Assembly: GCF_016623585.1 (NCBI RefSeq)
Contig: NZ_JAEHFY010000001.1
Span: 124,001 to 188,000 of the forward strand
DNA from: Pedobacter segetis
GTDB taxonomy: Bacteria > Bacteroidota > Bacteroidia > Sphingobacteriales > Sphingobacteriaceae
Reading direction: 5' to 3'
DNA: 64,000 bases
Shown piece after piece: positions 1-7,516 of the stretch (the stretch's first letter is position 1; each line of letters starts with the position of its first letter). The translations under genes were made by a program, and so were the position numbers. The notes beneath the pieces are model-generated. The model worked only from the letters and a program-made list of their open reading frames with translations, was not told the origin of the DNA and did no database searches.

Positions 1-543
1 GAAGCTGCGATGATGGCCACTAACAGAACGCCCGGTTTATTAAGGATGAATTATGGCTTTATGCACATATTAGGCTATAACGAAGAGATTTTCTTAGCAG
101 AACGCCAGTTAATAAAAGAAAAAGTTGTTAAAAATATAGATCTAAAAATAATAGCAACAGATATTTCTGAAAGTGCGATAGATATTTCTATCCGAAACGC
201 ACAAACGGCAGGTGTAGATACTTTGATAGATTTTAAAGTTTGTGATTTTGCACAAACGCCCATCCCAAACGGCAAAGGCATTGTGATGTTTAACCCAGAA
301 TATGGCGAACGCCTAGGACAAGTTAGCGATCTTGAAATCACCTATAAACGGATGGGAGATTTTATGAAACAAGAGTGCAAAGGCTACAAAGGCTATATTT
401 TTACCGGAAACCCAGAACTCGCCAAGAAAATAGGCCTAAAGGCAGCTAAGCGGATTGAGTTTTACAGTGCAAAACTAGATTGTAGATTATTAGAATATGA
501 ACTATACGATGGCAGCAGAAGAACGGTCGCTATTGAACAATAA
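1..543 (+). CDS. RlmL-type N6/N2 nucleic-acid methyltransferase, 3' part
   Basis: The reading frame is open from the first base of the window (codons for E-A-A precede the first Met at base 10), so the 5' part of the gene lies outside. What remains is the Rossmann methyltransferase half of a THUMP/RlmL-like class I SAM-dependent enzyme, which methylates a 23S rRNA guanine in known members. The remnant has the acidic motif IIATDIS (SAM ribose binding) and the catalytic-loop motif NPEYGERLG, the Bacteroidota form of NPPYGER. The C-terminal half is a typical end for this family. The family call is secure; the exact target base cannot be read from the sequence. Confidence 0.85.
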   Translation, partial: EAAMMATNRTPGLLRMNYGFMHILGYNEEIFLAERQLIKEKVVKNIDLKIIATDISESAIDISIRNAQTAGVDTLIDFKVCDFAQTPIPNGKGIVMFNPEYGERLGQVSDLEITYKRMGDFMKQECKGYKGYIFTGNPELAKKIGLKAAKRIEFYSAKLDCRLLEYELYDGSRRTVAIEQ

Positions 544-615
544 TCATTTATTATCAGGCTTAAATCAAAAAACAACTTAAAAAGAAGCCCTTTATTATTA
601 TAAGGAGATAAATTA

Positions 616-663
616 ATGATGGTAGCAACCGAACATTTTTATATAAACATCAGATATAAATAA
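616..663 (+). CDS. possible 15-residue leader-type ORF
   Basis: A very short frame (M-M-V-A-T-E-H-F and 7 more residues) begins 8 bases after AAGGAG, a Shine-Dalgarno match that is rare in this window. Its stop is followed at once by a small CCCA/TGGG hairpin and a T run. It may be a leader peptide or chance. No downstream target gene is close: the aldo/keto reductase starts 147 bases later. Low confidence. Confidence 0.15.
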   Translation: MMVATEHFYINIRYK

Positions 664-716
664 GCCCATTTTTGTGGGATGTTTTTTAAACAACTTAGCC
701 TTTAGGTTAGGCTTTT
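664..716 (+). terminator. weak hairpins with T runs
   Basis: Two short stems, CCCA/TGGG followed by TTTTTT and AGCCT/AGGCT (697-701 with 709-713) followed by TTTT, lie between the methyltransferase and the aldo/keto reductase. They could end transcription of the upstream gene; the stems are only 4-5 bp, so support is modest. Confidence 0.35.
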
Positions 717-809
717 CTGTCCATCATCACAGCTCTATAAATAAACAAATTTTTAAAACAATCATATTGTTAAGATTGTAACTTAAAGTATCTATTAAAA
801 AGCAAAACC

Positions 810-1829
810 ATGAAATATAATATTTTAGGAAATACAGGATTAAAGGTTTCTGAACTTTGCCTTGGCACCATGACATTTGGTGGCAGCGAAGGAATGTGGA
901 AAGCCATTGGAGAGTTAAAACAGAACGAAGTAAATGATCTTATAAAAATGGCAGTTAACGGCGGGATCAACTTTATTGATACCGCAAATGTTTACAGCGA
1001 AGGCGTAAGTGAACAAATGACGGGAAAAGCAATTAGAGATTTGGGCCTCAACAGAGACGAGCTGGTAATTGCAACCAAAGTTAGGGGCAAAATGGGCGAT
1101 GGCCCAAACCAAAGCGGCTTAACCCGTAAACACATTTTGCAACAAGCAGAAGAAAGCTTAAAACGCTTAAATGTTGATTATATAGATCTATACCAAATTC
1201 ATGGTTTTGATGCTTTAACGCCCTTAGAAGAAACCTTGTCTGCTTTAGATATTTTGGTACAACACGGTAAAGTGCGTTATATTGGTTGTAGTAACCTGGC
1301 CGCTTGGCATATCATGAAAGCCCTAAGTATTTCAGAAAGAGAAAAGTTTGCAAAATTTGTTTCTTTGCAGGCCTATTATACCCTTGCCGGGAGAGATTTA
1401 GAAAGAGAGTTAATACCACTTTTGTTAGATCAAAAATTAGGTTTAATGGTTTGGAGCCCTTTAGCAGGAGGATTACTGAGCGGAAAATACGATAGAGATG
1501 GAAAATCTGGCGAAGGAAGAAGAGCAAATTTTGATTTCCCGCCGGTAAATGAAAACAGGGCGTTTAATATTATAGATGTTTTAAAACCAATGGCAGAAGA
1601 AAAGAAAGCGTCTGTGGCGCAATTATCTTTAGCATGGTTATTACATCAAAAGGCGGTAAGTACGGTAATTATCGGAGCCAAAAAAACCAGTCAGTTAACA
1701 GATAATCTAAAATCTGTTGATGTAAAGTTTACCGAAGAGGAATTAAAAAAATTAGATGAGGTAAGCAAATTAAGTTCAGAATACCCCGGCTGGATGTTGG
1801 AGAGGCAGGGCAGCGATAGAAAAGCGTAA
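810..1829 (+). CDS. aldo/keto reductase
   Basis: A cytosolic NADPH-dependent carbonyl reductase of the AKR superfamily (339 residues, usual length). The catalytic tetrad is visible: Asp57 and Tyr62 in FIDTANVYSEG, Lys90 in VIATKVRGK, His131 in LYQIHGFD. The C-terminal cofactor segment contains VIIGAKKTSQL, a typical NADPH-phosphate binding stretch. The start is the first ATG after a long noncoding stretch. It stands alone, with a terminator-like hairpin after it. The physiological substrate cannot be inferred; it resembles the YajO/IolS-like group. Confidence 0.93.
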   Translation: MKYNILGNTGLKVSELCLGTMTFGGSEGMWKAIGELKQNEVNDLIKMAVNGGINFIDTANVYSEGVSEQMTGKAIRDLGLNRDELVIATKVRGKMGDGPNQSGLTRKHILQQAEESLKRLNVDYIDLYQIHGFDALTPLEETLSALDILVQHGKVRYIGCSNLAAWHIMKALSISEREKFAKFVSLQAYYTLAGRDLERELIPLLLDQKLGLMVWSPLAGGLLSGKYDRDGKSGEGRRANFDFPPVNENRAFNIIDVLKPMAEEKKASVAQLSLAWLLHQKAVSTVIIGAKKTSQLTDNLKSVDVKFTEEELKKLDEVSKLSSEYPGWMLERQGSDRKA

Positions 1830-1857
1830 TCTGAACATCTAAATTAAAGGCAACATT

Positions 1858-1892
1858 TACAAACCGGCTTTATACAAACCGGCAATCTTTTT
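1858..1892 (+). terminator. hairpin with direct repeat after the aldo/keto reductase
   Basis: CCGG-C-TTT pairs with AAACCGG (one bulged C) around the loop ATAC and is followed by CTTTTTT, which fits an intrinsic terminator. The same stretch reads as a direct repeat of TACAAACCGGC at 1858-1868 and 1873-1883. Confidence 0.5.
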
Positions 1893-1900
1893 TACCTTTG
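1893..1900 (+). promoter_or_regulatory. Bacteroidota -7 element for thiL
   Basis: TACCTTTG matches the Bacteroidota sigma-ABfr -7 consensus TAnnTTTG, 35 bases before the thiL start. I see no good TTTG at -33. Confidence 0.45.
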
Positions 1901-1934
1901 AGGGCAAATATCATCCCTATACAGTCCAAAATAT

Positions 1935-2984
1935 ATGTTCGAGCAAACGGATAAAACAGAAATAGCAAACCTTGGCGAATTTGGTTTAATAGACCACCTA
2001 ACCAAGCACATCACTATAAAAAACAAAAGCTCTATCAAAGGGGTTGGCGATGATGCCGCAGTTTTAGATTTTGAGGGTAAAAAAACCTTGGTTTCTACAG
2101 ATATGCTTTTAGAAGGGATCCATTTTGATCTAGCTTTTACCCCGCTTAAACATTTGGGTTATAAAGCCATACAAGTTAACCTCAGCGATATTTACGCCAT
2201 GAACGGCATCGCATCACAAGTAACCGTTTCTTTGGGCTTTTCTAGTAAATTTCCTTTAGAGGCCATTGAAGAACTATACGCCGGTATGTTGTTGGCCTGT
2301 GAAAAATTCAATGTCGATTTGATCGGCGGCGATACCACTTCCTCACGTCAAGGCCTGGTAATCTCTATTACAAGTATTGGCTACGCCGATGAAAAAGACA
2401 TCACCTATAGAAACGGGGCAGAAGAAGGGGATTTAATCTGTGTTTCTGGTGATTTGGGCGGGGCTTACGTTGGGCTACAGTTATTAGAAAGGGAAAAACA
2501 GGTTTATTTGGCCAACCCAAATATCCAGCCCGATCTAGAAGGTAAGGATTATATAGTAGAACGGCAGCTAAAGCCAGAAGCAAGGATTGATATTGTTGAC
2601 CTGTTGAAAAAGATGAAGATCAAACCAACATCAATGATAGATGTTTCTGATGGTTTGGCCTCAGAAATTTTGCACATAACCCGGCAATCTAACAAAGGCT
2701 GCAAAATTTACGAGGAGAAAATCCCCTTGGACCCAATGACGGCCGAGACCGCCCGAGAATTTGGTTTAGACCCAACCGTGTGCGCACTAAACGGGGGCGA
2801 GGATTATGAGCTGCTTTTTACCATTAAACAAGCAGATTACGACAATATGAAACACGATGTGGACATCAGCATTATTGGTTATATCACTGAAGAAAGCGCA
2901 GGAAATTACCTGATTACCAAGGCGGGCAACGTTCATGAATTAAAAGCCCAAGGTTGGAACGCTTTTAGATCTTCTGAGGGTTAA
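1935..2984 (+). CDS. thiL: thiamine-monophosphate kinase
   Basis: ThiL phosphorylates thiamine monophosphate to thiamine diphosphate, the last step of TPP synthesis, in the cytosol. The 349-residue protein has the AIR-synthase/PurM-like fold signatures: GVGDDAAVLD near residue 38 (Mg-ATP binding), STDMLLEGIHFD near residue 54, and MIDVSDGLASEI and NGGEDYELLFTI in the second half. It has its own -7 element and is followed by a spacer with a C-run/G-run inverted repeat (about 3046-3066). The functional partners in this window are the TPP riboswitch and receptor near 39 kb. Confidence 0.96.
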   Translation: MFEQTDKTEIANLGEFGLIDHLTKHITIKNKSSIKGVGDDAAVLDFEGKKTLVSTDMLLEGIHFDLAFTPLKHLGYKAIQVNLSDIYAMNGIASQVTVSLGFSSKFPLEAIEELYAGMLLACEKFNVDLIGGDTTSSRQGLVISITSIGYADEKDITYRNGAEEGDLICVSGDLGGAYVGLQLLEREKQVYLANPNIQPDLEGKDYIVERQLKPEARIDIVDLLKKMKIKPTSMIDVSDGLASEILHITRQSNKGCKIYEEKIPLDPMTAETAREFGLDPTVCALNGGEDYELLFTIKQADYDNMKHDVDISIIGYITEESAGNYLITKAGNVHELKAQGWNAFRSSEG

Positions 2985-3149
2985 AAAGCACCCTATTAAC
3001 ACATCCCTAACAATGATTATAGGTTTTAGAAAGGTCTTTGCTTTCCCCTCTCGAAAGGGGGGAATGGAGGTCTTTCGTTTTTGCAAAATTTCTATAAGGA
3101 GTGTGTTAAACAAATTATAATATAGCTATAAATTTAAACTCTAAAATCA

Positions 3150-4277
3150 ATGCAAAAAAAGCCAAACATCATCATTATTGGGGGCGGTTTGGCCGGCTTA
3201 ACAAGTGCCATTGTTTTGGCTAAGGCCGATTTTAACGTTACACTCATCGAGCGCAAAAAATTCCCCTTTCATCGGGTTTGCGGCGAGTACGTAAGTTTTG
3301 AGGTCTTGCCTTTTTTACAAAGCATCGGGTTTAACCCAAAAGATTTTAATGCAGCAACCATCTCTAAACTTGTAGTCACATCGCCAACGGGCAATGCCTT
3401 AAAAGCCGATCTAAGTTTAGGGGCCTTTGGCTTAAGCCGATACGAACTTGACAACGCTTTATACCAAATCGCATTAAAAGAAGGCGTTAATTTTTTACTA
3501 GAAACCAAAGTTTTGGATGTTGTATTCGATAATGAAAAATTTCGAATAGAAACAACAACACAAGTTTTACAGACCGATCTGGCTATTGGGGCCTTTGGAA
3601 AAAGATCTAACCTAGACCAAAAGCTAAAGCGCAAATTCTTTTATCAAAGAAGCCCCTATCTGGGTGTCAAATATCATATCAAATCAGATTTTCCAACAGA
3701 TACCATCCAATTAGATAACTTTAAGGGTGGTTATTGCGGCATCAGTAAAATAGAGAACGATTTGTATTGTCTCTGCTATTTGATCGAGAATAGCTATTTG
3801 AAAACATTTGGTTCTGTTGCCAAAATGGAGCAACAGATTTTATACAAAAACCCACACCTTGGGCATCATTTTAAGAACGCAACATTTGTTTGGGATCAGC
3901 CAGAAACCATCAATGAAATATCTTTCGAGAAAAAATCTTTAATAGAAAACCATATCCTAATGTGTGGCGATACTGCCGGGATGATCGCACCGCTTTGTGG
4001 GAACGGGATGGCAATGGCCATACATTCTGGAAAAATATTGGCCGATCATATCATTCAATTTTGTTCTGAAGGTATTGATCCAAGAAAGAGAAAATCTTTA
4101 GAAGAGAACTATCAAGCGCAATGGAACCAGGTATTCGCTTTGCGCTTAAAGATAGGGCGAGGCATACAAACCCTTTTTGGTAATGAAATACTGACCCAAA
4201 TAATAGTATCAGGATTAAAAAAATTCCCATCTTTAACAGAGGCAATGGTTAATAAAACCCACGGTAAGCCGTTTTAA
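3150..4277 (+). CDS. FAD-dependent oxidoreductase (geranylgeranyl-reductase-like)
   Basis: A flavoprotein of the PHBH/geranylgeranyl reductase superfamily, 375 residues. The FAD-binding Rossmann motif IIIGGGLAGLTSA is at residues 7-19, the conserved FHRVCGEYVS follows near residue 40, and the second FAD motif MCGDTAGMIAPLCGNGMAMA is near residue 270. In Bacteroidota such CGEYVS proteins often sit with type III polyketide synthases and methyltransferases, but none is here; instead the stop lies 11 bases before a histidine kinase, suggesting cotranscription. The substrate is unknown, perhaps a lipid or polyketide. Confidence 0.88.
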   Translation: MQKKPNIIIIGGGLAGLTSAIVLAKADFNVTLIERKKFPFHRVCGEYVSFEVLPFLQSIGFNPKDFNAATISKLVVTSPTGNALKADLSLGAFGLSRYELDNALYQIALKEGVNFLLETKVLDVVFDNEKFRIETTTQVLQTDLAIGAFGKRSNLDQKLKRKFFYQRSPYLGVKYHIKSDFPTDTIQLDNFKGGYCGISKIENDLYCLCYLIENSYLKTFGSVAKMEQQILYKNPHLGHHFKNATFVWDQPETINEISFEKKSLIENHILMCGDTAGMIAPLCGNGMAMAIHSGKILADHIIQFCSEGIDPRKRKSLEENYQAQWNQVFALRLKIGRGIQTLFGNEILTQIIVSGLKKFPSLTEAMVNKTHGKPF

Positions 4278-4288
4278 AACCCAAGATC

Positions 4289-5344
4289 ATGAAACTACGC
4301 ACCCTTGTATTCTTAAACGCATTTGCAGTAGGCGTTTCTATTGCTGCGGTTAATCTTTACTTCCAACATAAGTGGTTTTTCTTCTGGGTTTCATTGGTAA
4401 TAGCAACCATTGTTAGTTATTTGGTTTTCTATTATCTCATTAATAAATACGTTTATACCAAAATAAAGATCATCTATAAAATGATCCATAGCCTTAAATT
4501 AGGTAAAGACTTAAAAGATGCCTTGGGAGAATACATTAGCCCAGACCCCATAAACGATGTGGAGCAAGAAGTTAAAGAATGGGCAAGGGACAAAAAACAA
4601 GAAATAGACGATCTAAAAAAACAAGAAAAATTTAGGAAAGAGTTTTTATCAAACATTTCACACGAGTTTAAAACCCCTCTTTTTGCCATTGAAGGATATG
4701 TGGAGGCACTACAAGACGGGGGCTTAAAAGACCCAGAAACGTCAAAAGGTTTTTTAAACAAGGTTTCTAAAAATGTGGATCGTTTAAGTGTGCTAATAAA
4801 AGACCTAAATGAAATCTCAAAACTTGAAAGTGGCGAGATCCCGATAAATAGCGAAAAATTTGAACTCACGGCATTAATAAAGGAAGTAATGGAGTCTTTA
4901 GAACTTAAAGCCGATAAGTATAAAATAGAACTGGTTTTTAAAAATAAATATGATGTACCAACCTGGGTAGTGGCAGACCGAGAAAAAATCAGGCAAGTTT
5001 TAGTTAATCTGATAGACAACTCCTTTAAGTATGGAAAAGAAAACGGGCATACCTATATCACTATTTTTACTTTGCATGATCAAATCCTTACCGAAATTAC
5101 CGATGAAGGCATTGGCATTAATGAAGAACATTTACCCCGTTTATTTGAACGATTTTATAGAACAGATAGCAGTAGATCAAGGCAAATTGGTGGCTCTGGC
5201 TTAGGGTTGGCCATTGTTAAACATATTGTAGAAGCGCATAACCAAACCATCAACGTAAGAAGTACGCAAGGTTTGGGCTCTACTTTTGGCTTTACCCTAC
5301 AAAAAGCAAAAGAAAACTTTATCAGCATCCCGTTAATTAGTTAA
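4289..5344 (+). CDS. membrane sensor histidine kinase (PhoR-like)
   Basis: Two transmembrane helices (about residues 5-24 and 29-52) with almost no periplasmic loop are followed by a charged linker, a HisKA domain with phospho-acceptor His125 in SNISHEFKTP, and an HATPase_c domain with N box NLIDNSFKYG, G1 box DEGIGI and G2 box GGSGLGLAIV. Length is 351 residues. No response regulator is adjacent. It directly precedes the DUF47-Pit phosphate uptake pair, so a PhoR-like role in phosphate sensing is the natural inference. It probably shares a transcript with the FAD oxidoreductase 11 bases upstream. Confidence 0.92.
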   Translation: MKLRTLVFLNAFAVGVSIAAVNLYFQHKWFFFWVSLVIATIVSYLVFYYLINKYVYTKIKIIYKMIHSLKLGKDLKDALGEYISPDPINDVEQEVKEWARDKKQEIDDLKKQEKFRKEFLSNISHEFKTPLFAIEGYVEALQDGGLKDPETSKGFLNKVSKNVDRLSVLIKDLNEISKLESGEIPINSEKFELTALIKEVMESLELKADKYKIELVFKNKYDVPTWVVADREKIRQVLVNLIDNSFKYGKENGHTYITIFTLHDQILTEITDEGIGINEEHLPRLFERFYRTDSSRSRQIGGSGLGLAIVKHIVEAHNQTINVRSTQGLGSTFGFTLQKAKENFISIPLIS

Positions 5345-5358
5345 CAATCCGCAAAAAG

Positions 5359-5392
5359 TTAACATTATCTTAACATTGGGATTGTAGTTTTG
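5359..5392 (+). promoter_or_regulatory. candidate PhoP box plus -7 element for the phosphate genes
   Basis: TTAACA at 5359-5364 and TTAACA at 5370-5375 are separated by 5 bases, giving the 11-bp period of PhoB/PhoP half-sites, and match the Bacillus PhoP half-site. Nine bases further is TAGTTTTG (5385-5392), a perfect TAnnTTTG -7 element. The box covers where a -33 motif would lie, as expected for an activated promoter. A third TTAACA at 5341-5346 overlaps the kinase stop but is out of phase. Confidence 0.55.
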
Positions 5393-5415
5393 GGGCATAA
5401 AATAGAACACCAAAA

Positions 5416-6057
5416 ATGAATAATATATTCTCTTACTTTATTCCGAAGGACAGGAAATTTTTCCCCCTATTTGAAAGCGCAAGCTCTAACTTGGTAGAAA
5501 TGGGAATCCTCATTAAAAAACTGGTTAATACCGACGATCTAGCAATCAGAGAGCCTATTCATAAAGAAATTGAGCAGTTAGAGCATAAAGGAGATGAGAT
5601 AACGCATCAGATTTACCTAGAATTAAGTAAAACCTTCATTACCCCTTTTGATAGGGAAGACATTCACACGCTTGCCACAACCATAGACGATGTTGCCGAT
5701 TATATCCACGGCAGCTCTAATCGTATTTTGCTATACAACGTTAATGAATCAACCCCGGCCATAAAAAAGCTGGCAGATTTAGTGGCACAGGCTTGCGTAG
5801 ATGTAGATAAGGCAATAAAAGAAATTAAAAACCTTAAAAACATCAGGGTAATTACAGACTCTTGCGTAAGGATAAACAGCATAGAAAACCAAGCCGATGA
5901 AGTTTTTGACCAAGCCATAGGCGATCTTTTTGATTACGAGGATGATGCCAAAGTGATCATGAAATACAAAGAGGTTTTAAATGCGCTAGAAGCAGCCACA
6001 GATATGTGCGAAGATGTTGCTAACGTTTTAGAGACCATTTTGGTTAAAAACGCCTAA
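5416..6057 (+). CDS. DUF47 family phosphate transport accessory protein (PhoU-like)
   Basis: A 213-residue all-helical cytosolic protein of the DUF47/PhoU-like fold (COG1392), which partners Pit-type phosphate carriers. Visible signatures are the E-x-L-E-H-K-G-D-E motif near residue 56 and FDREDIHTLATTIDDVADYI near residue 77, both acidic metal-binding motifs of PhoU-like bundles. It starts 17-20 bases after the predicted transcription start and lies 24 bases before the transporter gene, so the two form an operon under the candidate PhoP box. Confidence 0.93.
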   Translation: MNNIFSYFIPKDRKFFPLFESASSNLVEMGILIKKLVNTDDLAIREPIHKEIEQLEHKGDEITHQIYLELSKTFITPFDREDIHTLATTIDDVADYIHGSSNRILLYNVNESTPAIKKLADLVAQACVDVDKAIKEIKNLKNIRVITDSCVRINSIENQADEVFDQAIGDLFDYEDDAKVIMKYKEVLNALEAATDMCEDVANVLETILVKNA

Positions 6058-6081
6058 TTTTTACCATAAATAATTGATTAA

Positions 6082-7092
6082 ATGGTTACTACACTATTAG
6101 TTGTTGTTATAATTCTTGCCATCGTTTTTGATTTTATCAACGGCTTTCATGATGCCGCAAACTCAATCGCAACAATCGTATCAACAAAAGTTCTTTCTCC
6201 TTTTCAGGCCGTATTGTGGGCGGCTTTGTTCAATTTTGCAGCTTACTTTTATTTTACCGATCATAAAGTTGCAGATACAGTTGCCAAAGTAGTTTATGCA
6301 CAATTTGTAACCCTAGAAGTTGTGCTGTCTGGTTTGATTGCCGCTATCGCCTGGAACCTTCTTACTTGGTATTACGGGATCCCATCAAGCTCTTCCCACA
6401 CCTTGGTTGGTGGTTTTGCAGGTGCCGGAATGGCAAAGGCAATGTCTTTAGGAACCGGTCCTCTTGTGGCTGTAAACTTTGTTCCCATCATTAAAGTAAT
6501 TGCTTTTATAGTCTTAGCGCCCATAATCGGGATGGTTATCGCCATAGTTATAAATTTGCTCATCATAAATATTTCTAAAAACGCAAAGCCCGCAACCGCA
6601 GAAAAGTGGTTCAAAAGATTACAATTGGTTTCTTCTGCCGCATTAAGTTTTACACATGGTGGTAATGATGCCCAAAAAGTGATGGGGATTATTTTTGCCG
6701 CGTTGGTGGCCAATAATGTACTTGTCCCGGGGGCCGATATGCCAGAATGGATCCCTTTGGTTTGTTATTCTGCGATAGCTTTAGGAACAATGAGCGGTGG
6801 CTGGAGAATTGTAAAAACGATGGGAACTAAAATCACAAAAGTTACCCCACTAGAAGGGGTTAGCGCAGAGACCGCGGGCGCCATAACCTTAGGGATCACA
6901 GAGCATTTTGGTATTCCTGTTTCTACAACGCACACCATTACAGGTTCTATTATTGGTGTGGGCTTAACAAAAAGAGTTTCTGCCGTAAAATGGGGGGTAA
7001 CTTACAGCTTAATCTGGGCTTTTATTTTAACCATTCCAATAACCGCAACTTTGGCCACAATTGTTTTTGCCCTTGTTCATTACATATTTTAG
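6082..7092 (+). CDS. pit: inorganic phosphate transporter, PiT family
   Basis: An inner-membrane phosphate:cation symporter of 336 residues. The two inverted PD001131-type signature repeats are visible: GFHDAANSIATIVSTK near residue 21 and THGGNDAQKVMGII near residue 192, with about ten hydrophobic helices. It is short compared with E. coli PitA (499), as usual for DUF47-linked Pit proteins, lacking the large central loop. It follows the DUF47 gene by 24 bases and is read from the same promoter. Confidence 0.95.
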   Translation: MVTTLLVVVIILAIVFDFINGFHDAANSIATIVSTKVLSPFQAVLWAALFNFAAYFYFTDHKVADTVAKVVYAQFVTLEVVLSGLIAAIAWNLLTWYYGIPSSSSHTLVGGFAGAGMAKAMSLGTGPLVAVNFVPIIKVIAFIVLAPIIGMVIAIVINLLIINISKNAKPATAEKWFKRLQLVSSAALSFTHGGNDAQKVMGIIFAALVANNVLVPGADMPEWIPLVCYSAIALGTMSGGWRIVKTMGTKITKVTPLEGVSAETAGAITLGITEHFGIPVSTTHTITGSIIGVGLTKRVSAVKWGVTYSLIWAFILTIPITATLATIVFALVHYIF

Positions 7093-7142
7093 CGGGGCAA
7101 AAAACAGATAGGTTGGTTTTAAGGGTTTAATTTCTGATAAAG

Positions 7143-7508
7143 CTAAAATTGGTTGGTAGATAACAAAACCAAGGTACAGGCCTCTAAAGTTTCTATACCA
7201 TTATCATTTGCAAGTTTTTGCAATTCTGGATTTTCTGCTCCCGGATTAAAAATAATTCTCTTTGGCTTTGTTTTGATCACATAATCGTATAGATCTTTTT
7301 GATTTTGTGGCCCAACATACATGGTAATGGTATCTATATCTGTATGGATGGTTACGGGCCTTTCAATGGTTTGTTCTGCAACTTCTCCTTTTTTTATCCC
7401 AACGTTAACAATTGGATGCCCGTGTAAAACCAAGCGGCAAGCCGCCATGTGTGCATAACGAGAAGGGTCGGTTGTAGCACCCAATATCAATGTTTTTTTA
7501 GTTCCCAT
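7143..7508 (-). CDS. CoA-binding domain protein (YccU-like)
   Basis: A 121-residue cytosolic Rossmann protein of the CoA_binding_2 family. I start it at the Met of MGTKKTLILGATTD (CAT at 7506-7508), because upstream codons in this frame overlap the preceding gene and are unrelated. GATTDPSRYAHMAACRL is the nucleotide-binding turn; RIIFNPGAENPEL is the conserved C-terminal signature. It starts 8 bases after the stop of the FAD protein and is likely cotranscribed with it. The function of the family is unknown beyond presumed CoA binding. Confidence 0.88.
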   Translation of the reverse strand: MGTKKTLILGATTDPSRYAHMAACRLVLHGHPIVNVGIKKGEVAEQTIERPVTIHTDIDTITMYVGPQNQKDLYDYVIKTKPKRIIFNPGAENPELQKLANDNGIETLEACTLVLLSTNQF

Positions 7509-7516
7509 TTTGTTTG

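Noticed and set aside
4474-5019. 181-residue minus-strand frame in the histidine kinase
   Set aside because: It lies wholly inside the kinase gene antisense and has the Ser/Phe-rich composition of a shadow frame.
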